This document shows positions 8,866 through 17,354 of a stretch of DNA of 64,000 nt, piece after piece. The stretch's first letter is position 1. Every line of letters starts with the position of its first letter. Source of the stretch: an uncultured Lachnospiraceae bacterium (lineage in GTDB: Bacteria; Bacillota; Clostridia; Lachnospirales; Lachnospiraceae); NCBI GenBank assembly GCA_910578885.1, contig CAJTSH010000010.1:36337-100336 (forward strand), given 5' to 3'. The notes beneath the pieces are model-generated. The model worked only from the letters and a program-made list of their open reading frames with translations. It did no database searches and was not told the DNA's origin. Position numbers and translations under genes: made by a program.

Positions 8866-10764
8866 CTACTCCTCCATCAGCTCATTTGAAATCTGCTCAT
8901 ACTCTTTTCCCGTCAGCAGCCGGCGATCTGTTCCGTTTATCAGACTTAGTTTTTCCAATACCTCTAAGATATGAGAACAATCCCGGTTAAAATTGAGATA
9001 CGAGGTTACATTCTGCGCTTTCACTCCGTTTGTGTATATCTCATCCCAATAATCTTTGATCCCTTTGGATGAGTGCAGCTCAATGCAAAGAGAATTCCAA
9101 TAAACCCTATCATCCTCCTGCTCATAATCCTCTTGAGGATCCGTTAAAATATTCCCCTCCAGAACATCTGCTTTTAAAGCCTCAAAAAACATCTCCCAAT
9201 CCTTTTTCTCAATGGGAACTGTTTTGAGATCCAATTCTCCGTCAAATACCTCCAGTGATATAGATTTCATCTCTGTCTCTTCAAAATCTGGGCACAGGTT
9301 TCCTTTCAGATACCGCTCCATATCACAGGCGTACTCTCGCATTTCGGACACCAAAGACCCTTTATCCTTCAAATAGCCTTCGTCCGCAGGAATTTCATAA
9401 TTACGGACAAACGGCGTCCCGTCCTTTAACAGATACTGAATCTGTACATACCCGATGACATGTCCTTCCAGCTCCCCATCTGCATAATAGTCTTCAAATT
9501 CCTCCTTCGATTCAATTATCTGTCTATGAAACTTACGAATCTGCTCAATATCTGCTTCCTCGTCCCCATAAAAAGGATAATAAAGATGGAGCTGCGCTTT
9601 TTCAATCTCTGATATCTCTGGTATCCTGCGCTCCATTCCAAAAACATCGCACTCCAGACCAATCAAGAACAGAGCCATAAAAAGGGTATAGATTCCGCAT
9701 TCCAAAAAACGCCTTCTGCTCCATATACGAAGCTTTCTCTGAATCAGCATATCTGCCAAAAAAAAGCAGATGACTCCCATGCTCAGAACAAGCATCAAAA
9801 TGAAAAGAAATTTGGTATGTGCATCCCGGACTATCAGAGAGCCGCAGACAACCGTCGCAAACAGCATGGAAATGCCGCCCGCAAAAACCCAGCGGAAAAT
9901 CGGTTTCACCAAATGAATTGCCAAAATATCGCTGATACATTCCATTCTCCGTTTCCGATACATGAAAAATGCCGCAATACCGCCGATCAGTCCAAGCCCG
10001 GCATAGATTGCAACGTATTTGCAGCCGCTGACCATGTATATACTTTCTTGTTCCACCCAGCTCATGGAAAAACCCACTTTTCCTATCATAAAGTAAAGCG
10101 GCGATAAAAAGCTTACCAGACGCATGGAATAAAATCCGGAAAGTCCATAGGATATCATTCCCATAATGTTGAATACTACATAACGGCAGCCGACATACAA
10201 ATAGTTCAGAATCAATGTGAGCAACGGCACTGCAAAGAACTGTCCCGTAAACATTCCCACCAATATCGTCATATTATAGAAAAAGAAACACATCCCCTCC
10301 ATCAAAAGGAACCAGAGCAAAAGGTATTCCAACGCTGTAATTCCCTTTAACGCACAGACACATGCCCCCATTAAAAAGCTTAGGAGCAACGGCACTGTAT
10401 AGAACAAAAAGCCCGAAAAATACGCCGTAAAAAAGAGTTCCTCACGTCTCACCGGAAAGGAATGGAACGCATGCGCGCTTCTTGTATAAAAATTAAAATG
10501 AAACACAGCCATTGCCGCTATCACTCCGGCGGCAAAGCAGACTGTCGGAGTCAAAGAATTTGCCAGCGCATTAAAATATGCATCCGTTTTCAGCTTTAAT
10601 ACATTTTCAGAAGAATTAATCATATCCACTGGGGAAACGCTCAAAAATATATTAATCGGAATCTGACAGATGAGATATACCAAAAACACCAGCCATAGAG
10701 GCCAGTAATGGCTGATATTCTTCTTAAAAACCGTTCCGTTAAAAAAGGATATCCTGGACTGCAT
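8866..10764 (-). CDS. ABC-2-type transporter permease with large C-terminal extracytoplasmic region
   Basis: This 632-residue protein starts at MQSRISFFNGTVF after GGGAGG, 26 nt inside the ATPase gene. Roughly ten hydrophobic segments spread over residues 20-390, including one early helix at WPLWLVFLVYLICQIPI. They are followed by about 240 hydrophilic residues rich in Glu, Asp and Tyr. There is no signature beyond the ABC-2 topology. With the overlapping ATPase it should form an efflux or regulatory exporter. The substrate is unknown; such pairs in Firmicutes often act in peptide or antibiotic resistance, which remains speculation here. Confidence 0.78.
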   Translation of the reverse strand: MQSRISFFNGTVFKKNISHYWPLWLVFLVYLICQIPINIFLSVSPVDMINSSENVLKLKTDAYFNALANSLTPTVCFAAGVIAAMAVFHFNFYTRSAHAFHSFPVRREELFFTAYFSGFLFYTVPLLLSFLMGACVCALKGITALEYLLLWFLLMEGMCFFFYNMTILVGMFTGQFFAVPLLTLILNYLYVGCRYVVFNIMGMISYGLSGFYSMRLVSFLSPLYFMIGKVGFSMSWVEQESIYMVSGCKYVAIYAGLGLIGGIAAFFMYRKRRMECISDILAIHLVKPIFRWVFAGGISMLFATVVCGSLIVRDAHTKFLFILMLVLSMGVICFFLADMLIQRKLRIWSRRRFLECGIYTLFMALFLIGLECDVFGMERRIPEISEIEKAQLHLYYPFYGDEEADIEQIRKFHRQIIESKEEFEDYYADGELEGHVIGYVQIQYLLKDGTPFVRNYEIPADEGYLKDKGSLVSEMREYACDMERYLKGNLCPDFEETEMKSISLEVFDGELDLKTVPIEKKDWEMFFEALKADVLEGNILTDPQEDYEQEDDRVYWNSLCIELHSSKGIKDYWDEIYTNGVKAQNVTSYLNFNRDCSHILEVLEKLSLINGTDRRLLTGKEYEQISNELMEE

Positions 10765-11638
10765 AATCCGCACCTCCCAACTCATAGATAAAGATTTCCT
10801 CCAATGACAGGGGAAGCACATCAATCAGCATCGGGTTCATTTTTTCTAACTGCTCCTTCGCCGCCTCCTGATTTCCTTTGACAATCATTGTATACACCCT
10901 TCCTGTACTAGACATGTGCAGCACGTCAAAATCCTCCGGCAGCTTCGGCATTCCTTCCTGAAAGGCAACCTGTATCTTACAGACGCTTCCCTGCAGTTCA
11001 CTCAAGGAGCATTCAATCATTACCTTGCCCTGATGCATAATTCCCACATGATCGCACACATCCTCCAACTCCCTAAGATTATGGGAGGAAACGAGCACCG
11101 TGATACCATGCTCGGCAACATCCGAACGAATGATGCTCCAGATCTGCCGCCGCATGACCGGATCCAGACCGTCCACCGGCTCGTCCAATATTAACAGTTC
11201 CGGACGGCAGCTAATTGCAAGCCAGAACGCTACCTGTTTCTGCATTCCCTTTGACAGTCTCCGGATGCTTGTCTTTGGATTGATGGTGGCGAATGCATTT
11301 CCCAGCTTCCCAAAAAGCTGCTTATCAAACTTCTTATACATTCCCTTATAAAACCGCATCATTTCCAGTGTATTTGCCTGCTGAAAATAAAAGAAATCAT
11401 CCGGTATATAGACAAACTTTTCTTTTGCCTGCGTGTTTTCATATACCGGAACGCCATCAATGAAAACCGAACCCTCATCCGGCTTATAAATCCCTGTAAT
11501 ATGACGGAGCATTGTGGATTTCCCTGCTCCGTTCGGTCCTGCCAGACCGTAAATTGCGCCCCTTTCCACATGCATATCGGCGTGGCTGAGTGCAGGATAT
11601 CCGTCAAAACTCTTACTCAGATTTTCAACCCGTATCAT
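10739..11638 (-). CDS. ABC transporter ATP-binding protein
   Basis: This 299-residue ATPase has Walker A GPNGAGKST, a signature written LSKGMQKQV (SKGM in place of SGGQ, common in exporter ATPases of the YtrB/BcrA type), Walker B and D-loop LLILDEPVDGLD, and H-loop LVSSHNLREL. The last 80 residues are a divergent domain with a short beta-rich section. The start overlaps the pgeF stop as ATGA and the end overlaps the permease gene, so subunit stoichiometry is probably kept by coupling. It powers the neighbouring 632-residue permease at the membrane. Confidence 0.92.
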   Translation of the reverse strand: MIRVENLSKSFDGYPALSHADMHVERGAIYGLAGPNGAGKSTMLRHITGIYKPDEGSVFIDGVPVYENTQAKEKFVYIPDDFFYFQQANTLEMMRFYKGMYKKFDKQLFGKLGNAFATINPKTSIRRLSKGMQKQVAFWLAISCRPELLILDEPVDGLDPVMRRQIWSIIRSDVAEHGITVLVSSHNLRELEDVCDHVGIMHQGKVMIECSLSELQGSVCKIQVAFQEGMPKLPEDFDVLHMSSTGRVYTMIVKGNQEAAKEQLEKMNPMLIDVLPLSLEEIFIYELGGADYAVQDILF

Positions 11639-12513
11639 CGGTCAGCCACCTCCTTTAAGTACATAAACGCCCCTAAATTACCTCTTTTTCCATCTGTTGC
11701 CCGATGTGAAAACAGAACGTCAGGGTTACAGCAGGTACATAGACTCGTACAACTGATATATTTTTCCGCAACGCCTGCATCTGTCAGCACCCGCCTGTTT
11801 GCCTCCCACAGATCCAGCTTATACTTTCCGGCGCCTTTCTCCGTCAAAATTTCCTGTTCGTGACCTGCAAATTCCTGCATAAATGCCTCTGCTACATCCG
11901 CACTGACTTCATAGCAGTCCCCGCAAATGGAAGGTCCGATGGCACAGACCACATCCTGAGGCTTCGTCCCATATTCCTGCCTCATGGTTTCGAGCGTCAC
12001 CTTTCCCATCCGTTTTACCGTTCCGCGCCAGCCTGAATGAGACAATCCAATTGCCCTGTGCTTTCTATCCACAAAAAACAGCGGTACACAATCCGCATAA
12101 AAAGTAGACAGTACCAGTCCCGGCACATTTGTCACTAATCCGTCTACATCCCAATAGTCCCGCTCTTTTGTCAAGCCTTTTCCCGCATCTTCTTCCGTCA
12201 CCGCCCGCACATTTGTAGTATGCGTCTGATCCGTAAATACAAACCGCTCCGGCAAGGTATGCAGCGCTTTCGCAAGCCTTGCATAGTTCTCCTTGACCGC
12301 TTCCGGCTCATCTCCTCTCGTAAAGCTTAAATTCATGGTCGAAAAAATTCCTTTACTGACCCCGCCTTCCCTTGTCGTAAAACAATGCTCTACCAGACCG
12401 GTAGCTGCTAACGCCGGATATTCCAACAGCCAAGGGCGGCCTGCAGCTTCCTCCTTCCAACAGGGAAGCTGTTCTTTCTGATTTGTTTTCCAACGAAGTT
12501 TATATTGTTCCAT
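11635..12513 (-). CDS. pgeF: Peptidoglycan editing factor PgeF / multicopper-like purine nucleosidase (YfiH, DUF152)
   Basis: This 292-residue protein contains the YfiH/LACC1 family landmarks: CFTTREGGVSKGIFSTMNLSF, THTTNV, STFYADCVPLFFVD (active-site Cys) and IGLSHSGWRGTVKRMG (active-site His), then IGPSICGDCYEVS. Relatives have been described as purine-nucleoside processing enzymes and as a factor that prevents misincorporation of Ser into peptidoglycan stems, so two functional labels exist for the family. It begins 28 nt after yraN and overlaps the next gene by 4 nt. The ribosome site (GAGGG) is weak and about 11 nt from the ATG. Confidence 0.93.
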   Translation of the reverse strand: MEQYKLRWKTNQKEQLPCWKEEAAGRPWLLEYPALAATGLVEHCFTTREGGVSKGIFSTMNLSFTRGDEPEAVKENYARLAKALHTLPERFVFTDQTHTTNVRAVTEEDAGKGLTKERDYWDVDGLVTNVPGLVLSTFYADCVPLFFVDRKHRAIGLSHSGWRGTVKRMGKVTLETMRQEYGTKPQDVVCAIGPSICGDCYEVSADVAEAFMQEFAGHEQEILTEKGAGKYKLDLWEANRRVLTDAGVAEKYISCTSLCTCCNPDVLFSHRATDGKRGNLGAFMYLKEVADR

Positions 12514-12541
12514 CTATTTGAATCCCTCTTGTTTTCTGATA

Positions 12542-12913
12542 TTAAGGCTGATAGGAGAAGGCATTGCGTATCAAGTGTACTTCATCTTTCAAAAAAGCAG
12601 CCACATCAAACCGGCATGGCATGGCATCACTGATTCCACACTTCATGCAATAATAGGACGCCACCTGGCTGATTCTTCTCTGCTTTTTCCAGTCTACCGC
12701 CTCCTCCGGCAGCCCACCCGCTGCACTATATCTATATTTCACCTCTATAAATACCAGATACTCTCCGTCTCTGGCTATAATATCTATCTCACCAAACTTA
12801 CAGCGATAGTTCATCTCTAAAATTTCATAGCCCTGCCCCACTAAGAAATCTGCTGCACGTCTTTCATAGCTGCTGCCCTTCTGCCGCTTATTTTCCAACT
12901 CTTTCATTCTCAT
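12542..12913 (-). CDS. yraN: YraN family (UPF0102) endonuclease-like protein
   Basis: The small 123-residue protein has the nuclease-like core of the family: YERRAADFLVGQGYEILEMNYRCKFGEIDIIARDGEYLVFIEVKYR, with the GEID and EVKYR acidic/Lys set of a PD-(D/E)xK fold. The family resembles Holliday-junction resolvases but has no settled function. The start is uncertain: GTG at 12916, ATG at 12913 and ATG at 12907 are all possible. None has a strong ribosome site, and GGTGATG precedes the last. It directly follows the FlhB-like gene, a neighbourhood common in Firmicutes. Confidence 0.9.
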   Translation of the reverse strand: MRMKELENKRQKGSSYERRAADFLVGQGYEILEMNYRCKFGEIDIIARDGEYLVFIEVKYRYSAAGGLPEEAVDWKKQRRISQVASYYCMKCGISDAMPCRFDVAAFLKDEVHLIRNAFSYQP

Positions 12914-12919
12914 CACCGC

Positions 12920-13237
12920 TTATTTCAGCTTACTTCTGATTTTGTCCATATCATCCACGAACACCAGTATTTCCGCTACGACCTCATAAAGCTCCGGCGG
13001 TATCGTTTCGCCGATTTCCAGCTTAGAAAGCGTATCCGCCAGTTTGTTATCCTTATAGAACGGAACATTCTCTTCCTTTGCCTTCTCAATAATCTTCTCC
13101 GCCACATGGCCTTTTCCTGTGGCTAATATTTTCGGCGCCGCATCTCCCGGATTATAGGCAAGCGCCACCGCTGTTTTCTCTTTCTTTGTTTCCTCTGACA
13201 GTTGTTTCGGATTCCAGCCTTTGCTTCCTTCTGCCAT
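12920..13237 (-). CDS. ylqH: FlhB C-terminal-like protein (YlqH type)
   Basis: The 105-residue protein aligns with the cytoplasmic C-terminal domain of the type III export switch FlhB: TAVALAYNPGDAAPKILATGKGHVAEKIIEKAKEENVPFYKDNKLADTLSKLEIGETIPPELYEVVAEIL. Full FlhB has four membrane helices before this and an NPTH autocleavage site just before the AVAL stretch. Here there is no membrane part, and the residues before AVAL read KKEKT. It corresponds to the post-cleavage fragment encoded as its own gene. It lies 4 nt after the FliK-like gene. Bacillus ylqH occupies the same place after rnhB and ylqG. Confidence 0.88.
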   Translation of the reverse strand: MAEGSKGWNPKQLSEETKKEKTAVALAYNPGDAAPKILATGKGHVAEKIIEKAKEENVPFYKDNKLADTLSKLEIGETIPPELYEVVAEILVFVDDMDKIRSKLK

Positions 13238-13241
13238 ATTA

Positions 13242-14957
13242 TCACGCCCTCACATCAAATGAATATCTGTGCAGCCTTCCCGTTGAAGGCTGATCCTTTT
13301 TCAGAAAATCATCTACAAAATTAATCTTTTTTTCCTTATTCTGCACTTGTATCGTACACTGATACCCTTTTTTCTCCAGCCGTTCCTCTAACAAATCTAT
13401 ATGCTCGAAAATCAAGTCATAGGATTTATCATCTGAAAGAAAGAAATCTGTGTGCACCTTCTTCCCTCTCATGCGGATGGAAACGTCTGTAGAACCGAGA
13501 TTATCCAAATCCAGATGCAGAAATGCCGTCAAATCCCCTTCTCTGTCCGCAAGGCTCTTTTTGTTGGTGTACACATACAAATCACTATGCGCATTCTGAC
13601 CTCTTAATTTTAACGGAATCTGCAGATAGGTATAGTTCTGATTAATCTGATTCATAAATTCCACATTGCTGCGTACATCGGCAGCCGCCTGTGTCAGCTG
13701 TCCCTTATCCATTCCGGTCTGCTCAAAAGCTTTCTCCAACTGAGTCATCTGATGCTCCAGCTTCTGATACAAATCTTTTATTTTATCTGCTGTCTTTAAA
13801 TCCTCCGGTTTTAAAAGCCACTCCTCCTCAAAGACATTCCGCAGCAGTTTCTGATAAGATTCGCCCGCCAGCAGCTTTTTTACGGAACCGGAATCCCCGG
13901 ACTTTGTCTGCTGCAAGGATTTCTGCAATTCTAAAAGCATATCTTTCGGTGACAGCTCCAGATTCAGCTTGCCGTCCACAAACAATCTCTCGTTCGCCGC
14001 AAGCTGCGGAAATTTCGCCAAATCTTTGCCAAGCCTCTCTGCCTGCGCATCTGTCAGAAGTCTGCCTGATGAGCCTTCCGGATAATCCATTTGCTGTTTT
14101 ACCGGCAGCTCCTCTGCCCCGCCCTCTTCCAGAACAGCAATATTTTCAGCGTTCTCAGCCGTTTCCTGCACCGAAGCCGCACTCCCGCCCAAGGCATCTT
14201 GAATGCCGGACGCCTCCGCAGAATTTTCCCCTCCCGCACTTACAAGCGTCACTCCGTCGGCGCCGGCATCCCCTTCGCCGGGAAACAGGATTTTCAGAAT
14301 TTCACTGTTTCTGTTCAACGCCTCCTCGCCGGTCAGCAGTTCACCGGAAAATGCAGACAAAAGCCCATCGAAAAATGCTTCCATCTGTGTGGTAATGGCA
14401 GACTGATCCAGCTTATAATTCAGAAACTGGTTTGCCATTTCCGGCGTCACGGGAATATCCAGTTTCTTCATCTGTACAATCGTCGCCACATCAATTTCCG
14501 GCTGTGTCGCTACCGTTCTTGCCATATCCAAGAGACTTAGCTTATCAATGGACATCTGCTCTTCCATCATTGCATTGACCATCCCAACAGTCCGCTCATT
14601 TGCCGGTATTCCCGCCGTATCTAATGCTTTTAACAAAATCGGATTGCTCAGATTCCCCTTTGTATATGGACGTATCTCTATCTGGCTTCCGTTGTTGGAT
14701 TTCACCTGAAAGAACATGGACTGCCCTTTGCTTAACGTGATATTTCCCGCCAGCTTTGCCGAAATCGTCTGCCCGTTGCTAAGCCCCAGCACAACCTCGC
14801 CCCGGCGCATTTCATTTACGGTTCCCTCAAAAATATTTCCCGCTGCCATTTCCCGCACTGCATCTACAAGCTGCTGTGATTCCGGAGCCGGCGCCGCCAC
14901 GGAAACATCCTGACTAATATTTCTGTTGTATTGTCCTACTAAATCCGATATCTGCAT
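13242..14957 (-). CDS. FliK-like protein (YlqG type), hook-length-control-like C-terminus
   Basis: This protein of about 571 residues is written from the ATG 9 nt after AAAGGAG; the ATG two codons upstream is too close to the ribosome site. The N-terminal half is predicted soluble. Residues 230-300 are a low-complexity Ala/Gly/Glu linker. The C-terminal 130 residues (LKLRGQNAHSDLYVYTN, then LDLDNLGSTDVSIRMRGKKVHTDFF and LLEERLEKKGYQCTIQVQ) resemble the FliK C-terminal domain. In flagellar systems FliK contacts FlhB, and the FlhB-C-like gene follows here. No flagellar genes occur in this window. Confidence 0.8.
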   Translation of the reverse strand: MQISDLVGQYNRNISQDVSVAAPAPESQQLVDAVREMAAGNIFEGTVNEMRRGEVVLGLSNGQTISAKLAGNITLSKGQSMFFQVKSNNGSQIEIRPYTKGNLSNPILLKALDTAGIPANERTVGMVNAMMEEQMSIDKLSLLDMARTVATQPEIDVATIVQMKKLDIPVTPEMANQFLNYKLDQSAITTQMEAFFDGLLSAFSGELLTGEEALNRNSEILKILFPGEGDAGADGVTLVSAGGENSAEASGIQDALGGSAASVQETAENAENIAVLEEGGAEELPVKQQMDYPEGSSGRLLTDAQAERLGKDLAKFPQLAANERLFVDGKLNLELSPKDMLLELQKSLQQTKSGDSGSVKKLLAGESYQKLLRNVFEEEWLLKPEDLKTADKIKDLYQKLEHQMTQLEKAFEQTGMDKGQLTQAAADVRSNVEFMNQINQNYTYLQIPLKLRGQNAHSDLYVYTNKKSLADREGDLTAFLHLDLDNLGSTDVSIRMRGKKVHTDFFLSDDKSYDLIFEHIDLLEERLEKKGYQCTIQVQNKEKKINFVDDFLKKDQPSTGRLHRYSFDVRA

Positions 14958-14998
14958 TGTCATTTACTCCTTTCACATGTCCTATATTTAAATCTTTC

Positions 14999-15757
14999 CT
15001 ATACGAAGTTTCCTATAAAACTTGCCCTATGTATGGGAGACGGTCCACATTTCTTCAAAGCTTCAATATGTGATTTGGAACCATATCCCTTATTGGATGC
15101 GAAATCATATTCCGGCATGACCTTGTCATACTCTTCCATCAGCCGGTCTCTCGTCACCTTGGCAATGATGCTTGCCGCTCCGATAGAAATGCTTTTCGCA
15201 TCCCCCTTTATGATCGGTATCTGCCTGATCTCTACACCCGGAATCGTTACCGCATCATTTAATAATATATCGGGTTTCACAGACAGATTATTTATGGCTT
15301 CCCGCATCGCCTCATAGGTAGCCTGAAGAATATTGATTTCATCAATCCTTTCCGGTTCCACCCTGCCAATTCCAACCGCAACGGCTTGTTCCATAATGAT
15401 TTCGTATAACTCTTCCCGCTTCTTTGCACTTAACTGCTTAGAATCATTGATATAGAGAATATTGCAGTCCTTCGGCAGAATCACAGCGCCCGCCACGACA
15501 GGTCCTGCCAGCGGTCCCCTTCCCACTTCATCAATTCCGCAAATATGTCCATAAGATGCGTATAAACGCTCATACTCTCCGAGCTTCCACGTCCGCTCCT
15601 TCTCCTCTTCCAGCTTTTTTAACCGTCTTCCTGCCTGCTCTACAAGCGCCCTGACTCCGCTTCTTTCATCTGTTTCATAGGCAGTTATAAAATGAGGCAG
15701 CATGGAATCCTCTGCTGCCTGTAATTCTGATTTAATCTCTCCGATTTTCCGCTTCAT
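14999..15757 (-). CDS. rnhB: Ribonuclease HII
   Basis: The 252-residue enzyme has a 75-residue helical extension before the catalytic domain. The RNase HII core begins at HICGIDEVGRGPLAGPVVAGAVIL, with the DE pair of the DEDD site. It continues with INDSKQLSAKKREELYE, PDILLNDAVTIP and GDAKSISIGAASIIAKVTRDRLM, and ends in the typical GYGSKSHIEALKKCGPSPIHRASF. It cuts RNA in RNA/DNA hybrids and at single embedded ribonucleotides. Its place after rbgA and before the FliK/FlhB-like pair is the standard Firmicute order. Confidence 0.97.
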   Translation of the reverse strand: MKRKIGEIKSELQAAEDSMLPHFITAYETDERSGVRALVEQAGRRLKKLEEEKERTWKLGEYERLYASYGHICGIDEVGRGPLAGPVVAGAVILPKDCNILYINDSKQLSAKKREELYEIIMEQAVAVGIGRVEPERIDEINILQATYEAMREAINNLSVKPDILLNDAVTIPGVEIRQIPIIKGDAKSISIGAASIIAKVTRDRLMEEYDKVMPEYDFASNKGYGSKSHIEALKKCGPSPIHRASFIGNFV

Positions 15758-15772
15758 AGCGTCTCTCCATTC

Positions 15773-16339
15773 CTATCCGTGTTTTACGAAGCCGATCCGA
15801 TTTATCGGATATATCCGAAACCATGCTTTACCGACAATCTCATACCTATGCACTCTTCCAACCACATCTCCACGGCTGTCCTCGCTGTTATTCCGATTAT
15901 CTCCCAGTACGTAATACTCATCCTCCCCAAGATCTATGATCTCTTCTGCCTCTTTGATAACTTCTAAACCATAGGATTCGCATAATTCTTCTCCGTTGAC
16001 ATAGATATATCCCTTTTCGTCAATCTGCACTCTCTCACCGGGCAGTCCGATGACTCGTTTGATATAATACTTACTGTTTGTATTTTCATCCGGAAATACA
16101 ACGACATCAAATCGCTCTGGTTCATGAAAGCGATAAGACAGCTTATCTATCAGCAGATGATCTCCGTCACTCAAAGCCGGTTCCATCGAAGAACCGCTTA
16201 CTCCGGTCCGCTGTCCTACAAAGCGAATGACAACATATGTAAGCGCTATAACAATTACAAGATACATCATGCACTCGAAAAATTTTCTTACTGTCCATTT
16301 GGCGGCTGCCCTTTTCTTATCCGATTGTTTCTCTCTCAT
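15773..16339 (-). CDS. lepB: Signal peptidase I (first copy)
   Basis: This 188-residue protein starts at MREKQSDKKRAAAK after GGAAAG; longer in-frame readings overlap rbgA. One N-terminal transmembrane helix (FFECMMYLVIVIALTYVVIRFVG) anchors an extracytoplasmic S26 protease domain. The catalytic Ser is in GVSGSSMEPALSDGD, the general-base Lys in YYIKRVIGLPGE, and the conserved box LGDNRNNSEDSR follows. It removes signal peptides from exported proteins such as the large secreted proteins in this window. A second, different signal peptidase gene lies on the other side of rbgA. Confidence 0.95.
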   Translation of the reverse strand: MREKQSDKKRAAAKWTVRKFFECMMYLVIVIALTYVVIRFVGQRTGVSGSSMEPALSDGDHLLIDKLSYRFHEPERFDVVVFPDENTNSKYYIKRVIGLPGERVQIDEKGYIYVNGEELCESYGLEVIKEAEEIIDLGEDEYYVLGDNRNNSEDSRGDVVGRVHRYEIVGKAWFRIYPINRIGFVKHG

Positions 16340-16361
16340 TGATGTCTTTCCACTCTCTATT

Positions 16362-17210
16362 TTATGCTTCCTGCTCCGGCTTTTCAAGAGTAATTCTTCC
16401 GATTTTTCCCGCTCTGAATTCATCCAAAACAAGAGCCGCTGCTTTGCTGTAATCCAACTCGTTTCCCTTCTTTAAGCATTTTCGGTTCACTGCTATCTGC
16501 TCCAGCGCCTTTACTTCATCCACTTCCGTTATTTCGTAGCGTTCTTTCAGCAGACTTGGATACTGCTTCAGAAGATAGCGGAGCAGTTCCAGCGCCAATT
16601 CATCTATATTCAATATCTCGTCCTTAATGGAGCCAATCAACGCCAGCTTAAGACCTACGCTCTGATCCTCAAATTTCGGCCAGAGGATTCCCGGCGTATC
16701 CAAAAGTTCCACATTCTTATTCAAACGAATCCATTGCTTTCCTTTTGTAACCCCCGGCTTATTTCCTGTTTTCGCACACGCCTTTCCCGCAAACGTATTG
16801 ATGAAGGTGGATTTTCCCACATTTGGAATTCCTACCACCATCGCCCGCACCGGACGGTTCTTAATACCTCGCTTTCGGTCCCGCTCCATTTTCTCCTTGC
16901 AGGCTTCTAAGATCACTGCCTGTACCGCTTTCATACCTCCGCGGTTTCTGGCGTCTATCCGCACCGCATAGTACCCCCTTTTTTCGAAATAATGCATCCA
17001 CGCCTCATTTGCTTTCTCATCTGCCAGATCCGCTTTATTCAAAAGAATCAGACGCGCCTTATTTCTCCCCAGCTCGTCAATATCCGGGTTCCTGCTGCCA
17101 AGCGGCACTCTTGCATCCACAAGCTCCACCACAAGATCTACTAACTTTATGTCTTCCTGCATCTGACGTTTTGCTTTCGTCATATGACCGGGATACCACT
17201 GAAACTGCAT
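16362..17210 (-). CDS. rbgA: Ribosome biogenesis GTPase RbgA (YlqF)
   Basis: The 282-residue protein starts at MQFQWYPGHMTKAKRQM after AGGAGGAAATAAA. It is a circularly permuted GTPase: the G4 motif NKAD (about 60) precedes G1 GIPNVGKS, then GVTKGKQW and the G3 motif DTPG. The N-terminal WYPGHM motif is diagnostic of RbgA/YlqF, which acts late in 50S assembly. A 41-bp sequence that contains its ribosome site is repeated 91 bp upstream, so the translation-initiation region appears duplicated. rplS, upstream in the same run, encodes another 50S component. Confidence 0.96.
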   Translation of the reverse strand: MQFQWYPGHMTKAKRQMQEDIKLVDLVVELVDARVPLGSRNPDIDELGRNKARLILLNKADLADEKANEAWMHYFEKRGYYAVRIDARNRGGMKAVQAVILEACKEKMERDRKRGIKNRPVRAMVVGIPNVGKSTFINTFAGKACAKTGNKPGVTKGKQWIRLNKNVELLDTPGILWPKFEDQSVGLKLALIGSIKDEILNIDELALELLRYLLKQYPSLLKERYEITEVDEVKALEQIAVNRKCLKKGNELDYSKAAALVLDEFRAGKIGRITLEKPEQEA

Positions 17211-17211
17211 T

Positions 17212-17301
17212 TTATTTCCTCCTAATATAATAATGTAACGGCACGCACCGCTTCGCGGCACCTGCCAAGTCGTCGGAAGGCATTCCAAAAATGCTTCGCA
17301 T
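17212..17301 (-). CDS. Possible 29-residue leader ORF in front of rbgA
   Basis: An ATG 7 nt after AGGAGG opens a 29-codon frame (MRSIFGMPSDDLAGAAKRCV...). Its last codons read through the second AGGAGG, and its stop is one base before the rbgA ATG. I do not recognise the peptide. The frame exists only because a 91-bp unit is tandemly repeated, so it may be a by-product of duplication. Ribosome-site quality and tight spacing would nonetheless allow it to be translated and coupled to rbgA. Confidence 0.35.
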   Translation of the reverse strand: MRSIFGMPSDDLAGAAKRCVPLHYYIRRK

Positions 17302-17347
17302 TTGCCTTCCTCCTAATATAATAATGTAACGGCACGCACCGCTTCGC
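17216..17347. repeat. 41-bp direct repeat with 91-bp period in the lepB-rbgA gap
   Basis: Positions 17216-17256 and 17307-17347 are identical, starting ttcctcctaatataataatg. Each copy contains a full AGGAGG on the minus strand. The 50 bp between them hold an imperfect hairpin (ggaaggc/gccttcc with inner aaatgc/gcattt). A third, shorter ttcctccta follows at 17349, at the end of the second signal peptidase gene. Confidence 0.85.
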
Positions 17348-17354
17348 CTTCCTC

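Noticed and set aside
13691..14540. Long plus-strand frames opposite the FliK-like gene
   Set aside because: They overlap each other and the minus-strand gene, are Pro/Arg-rich and lack ribosome sites, so they are complement shadows.
17307..17347. Possible insertion-sequence end
   Set aside because: The 41-bp repeats are direct, not inverted, and there is no transposase; tandem duplication is simpler.
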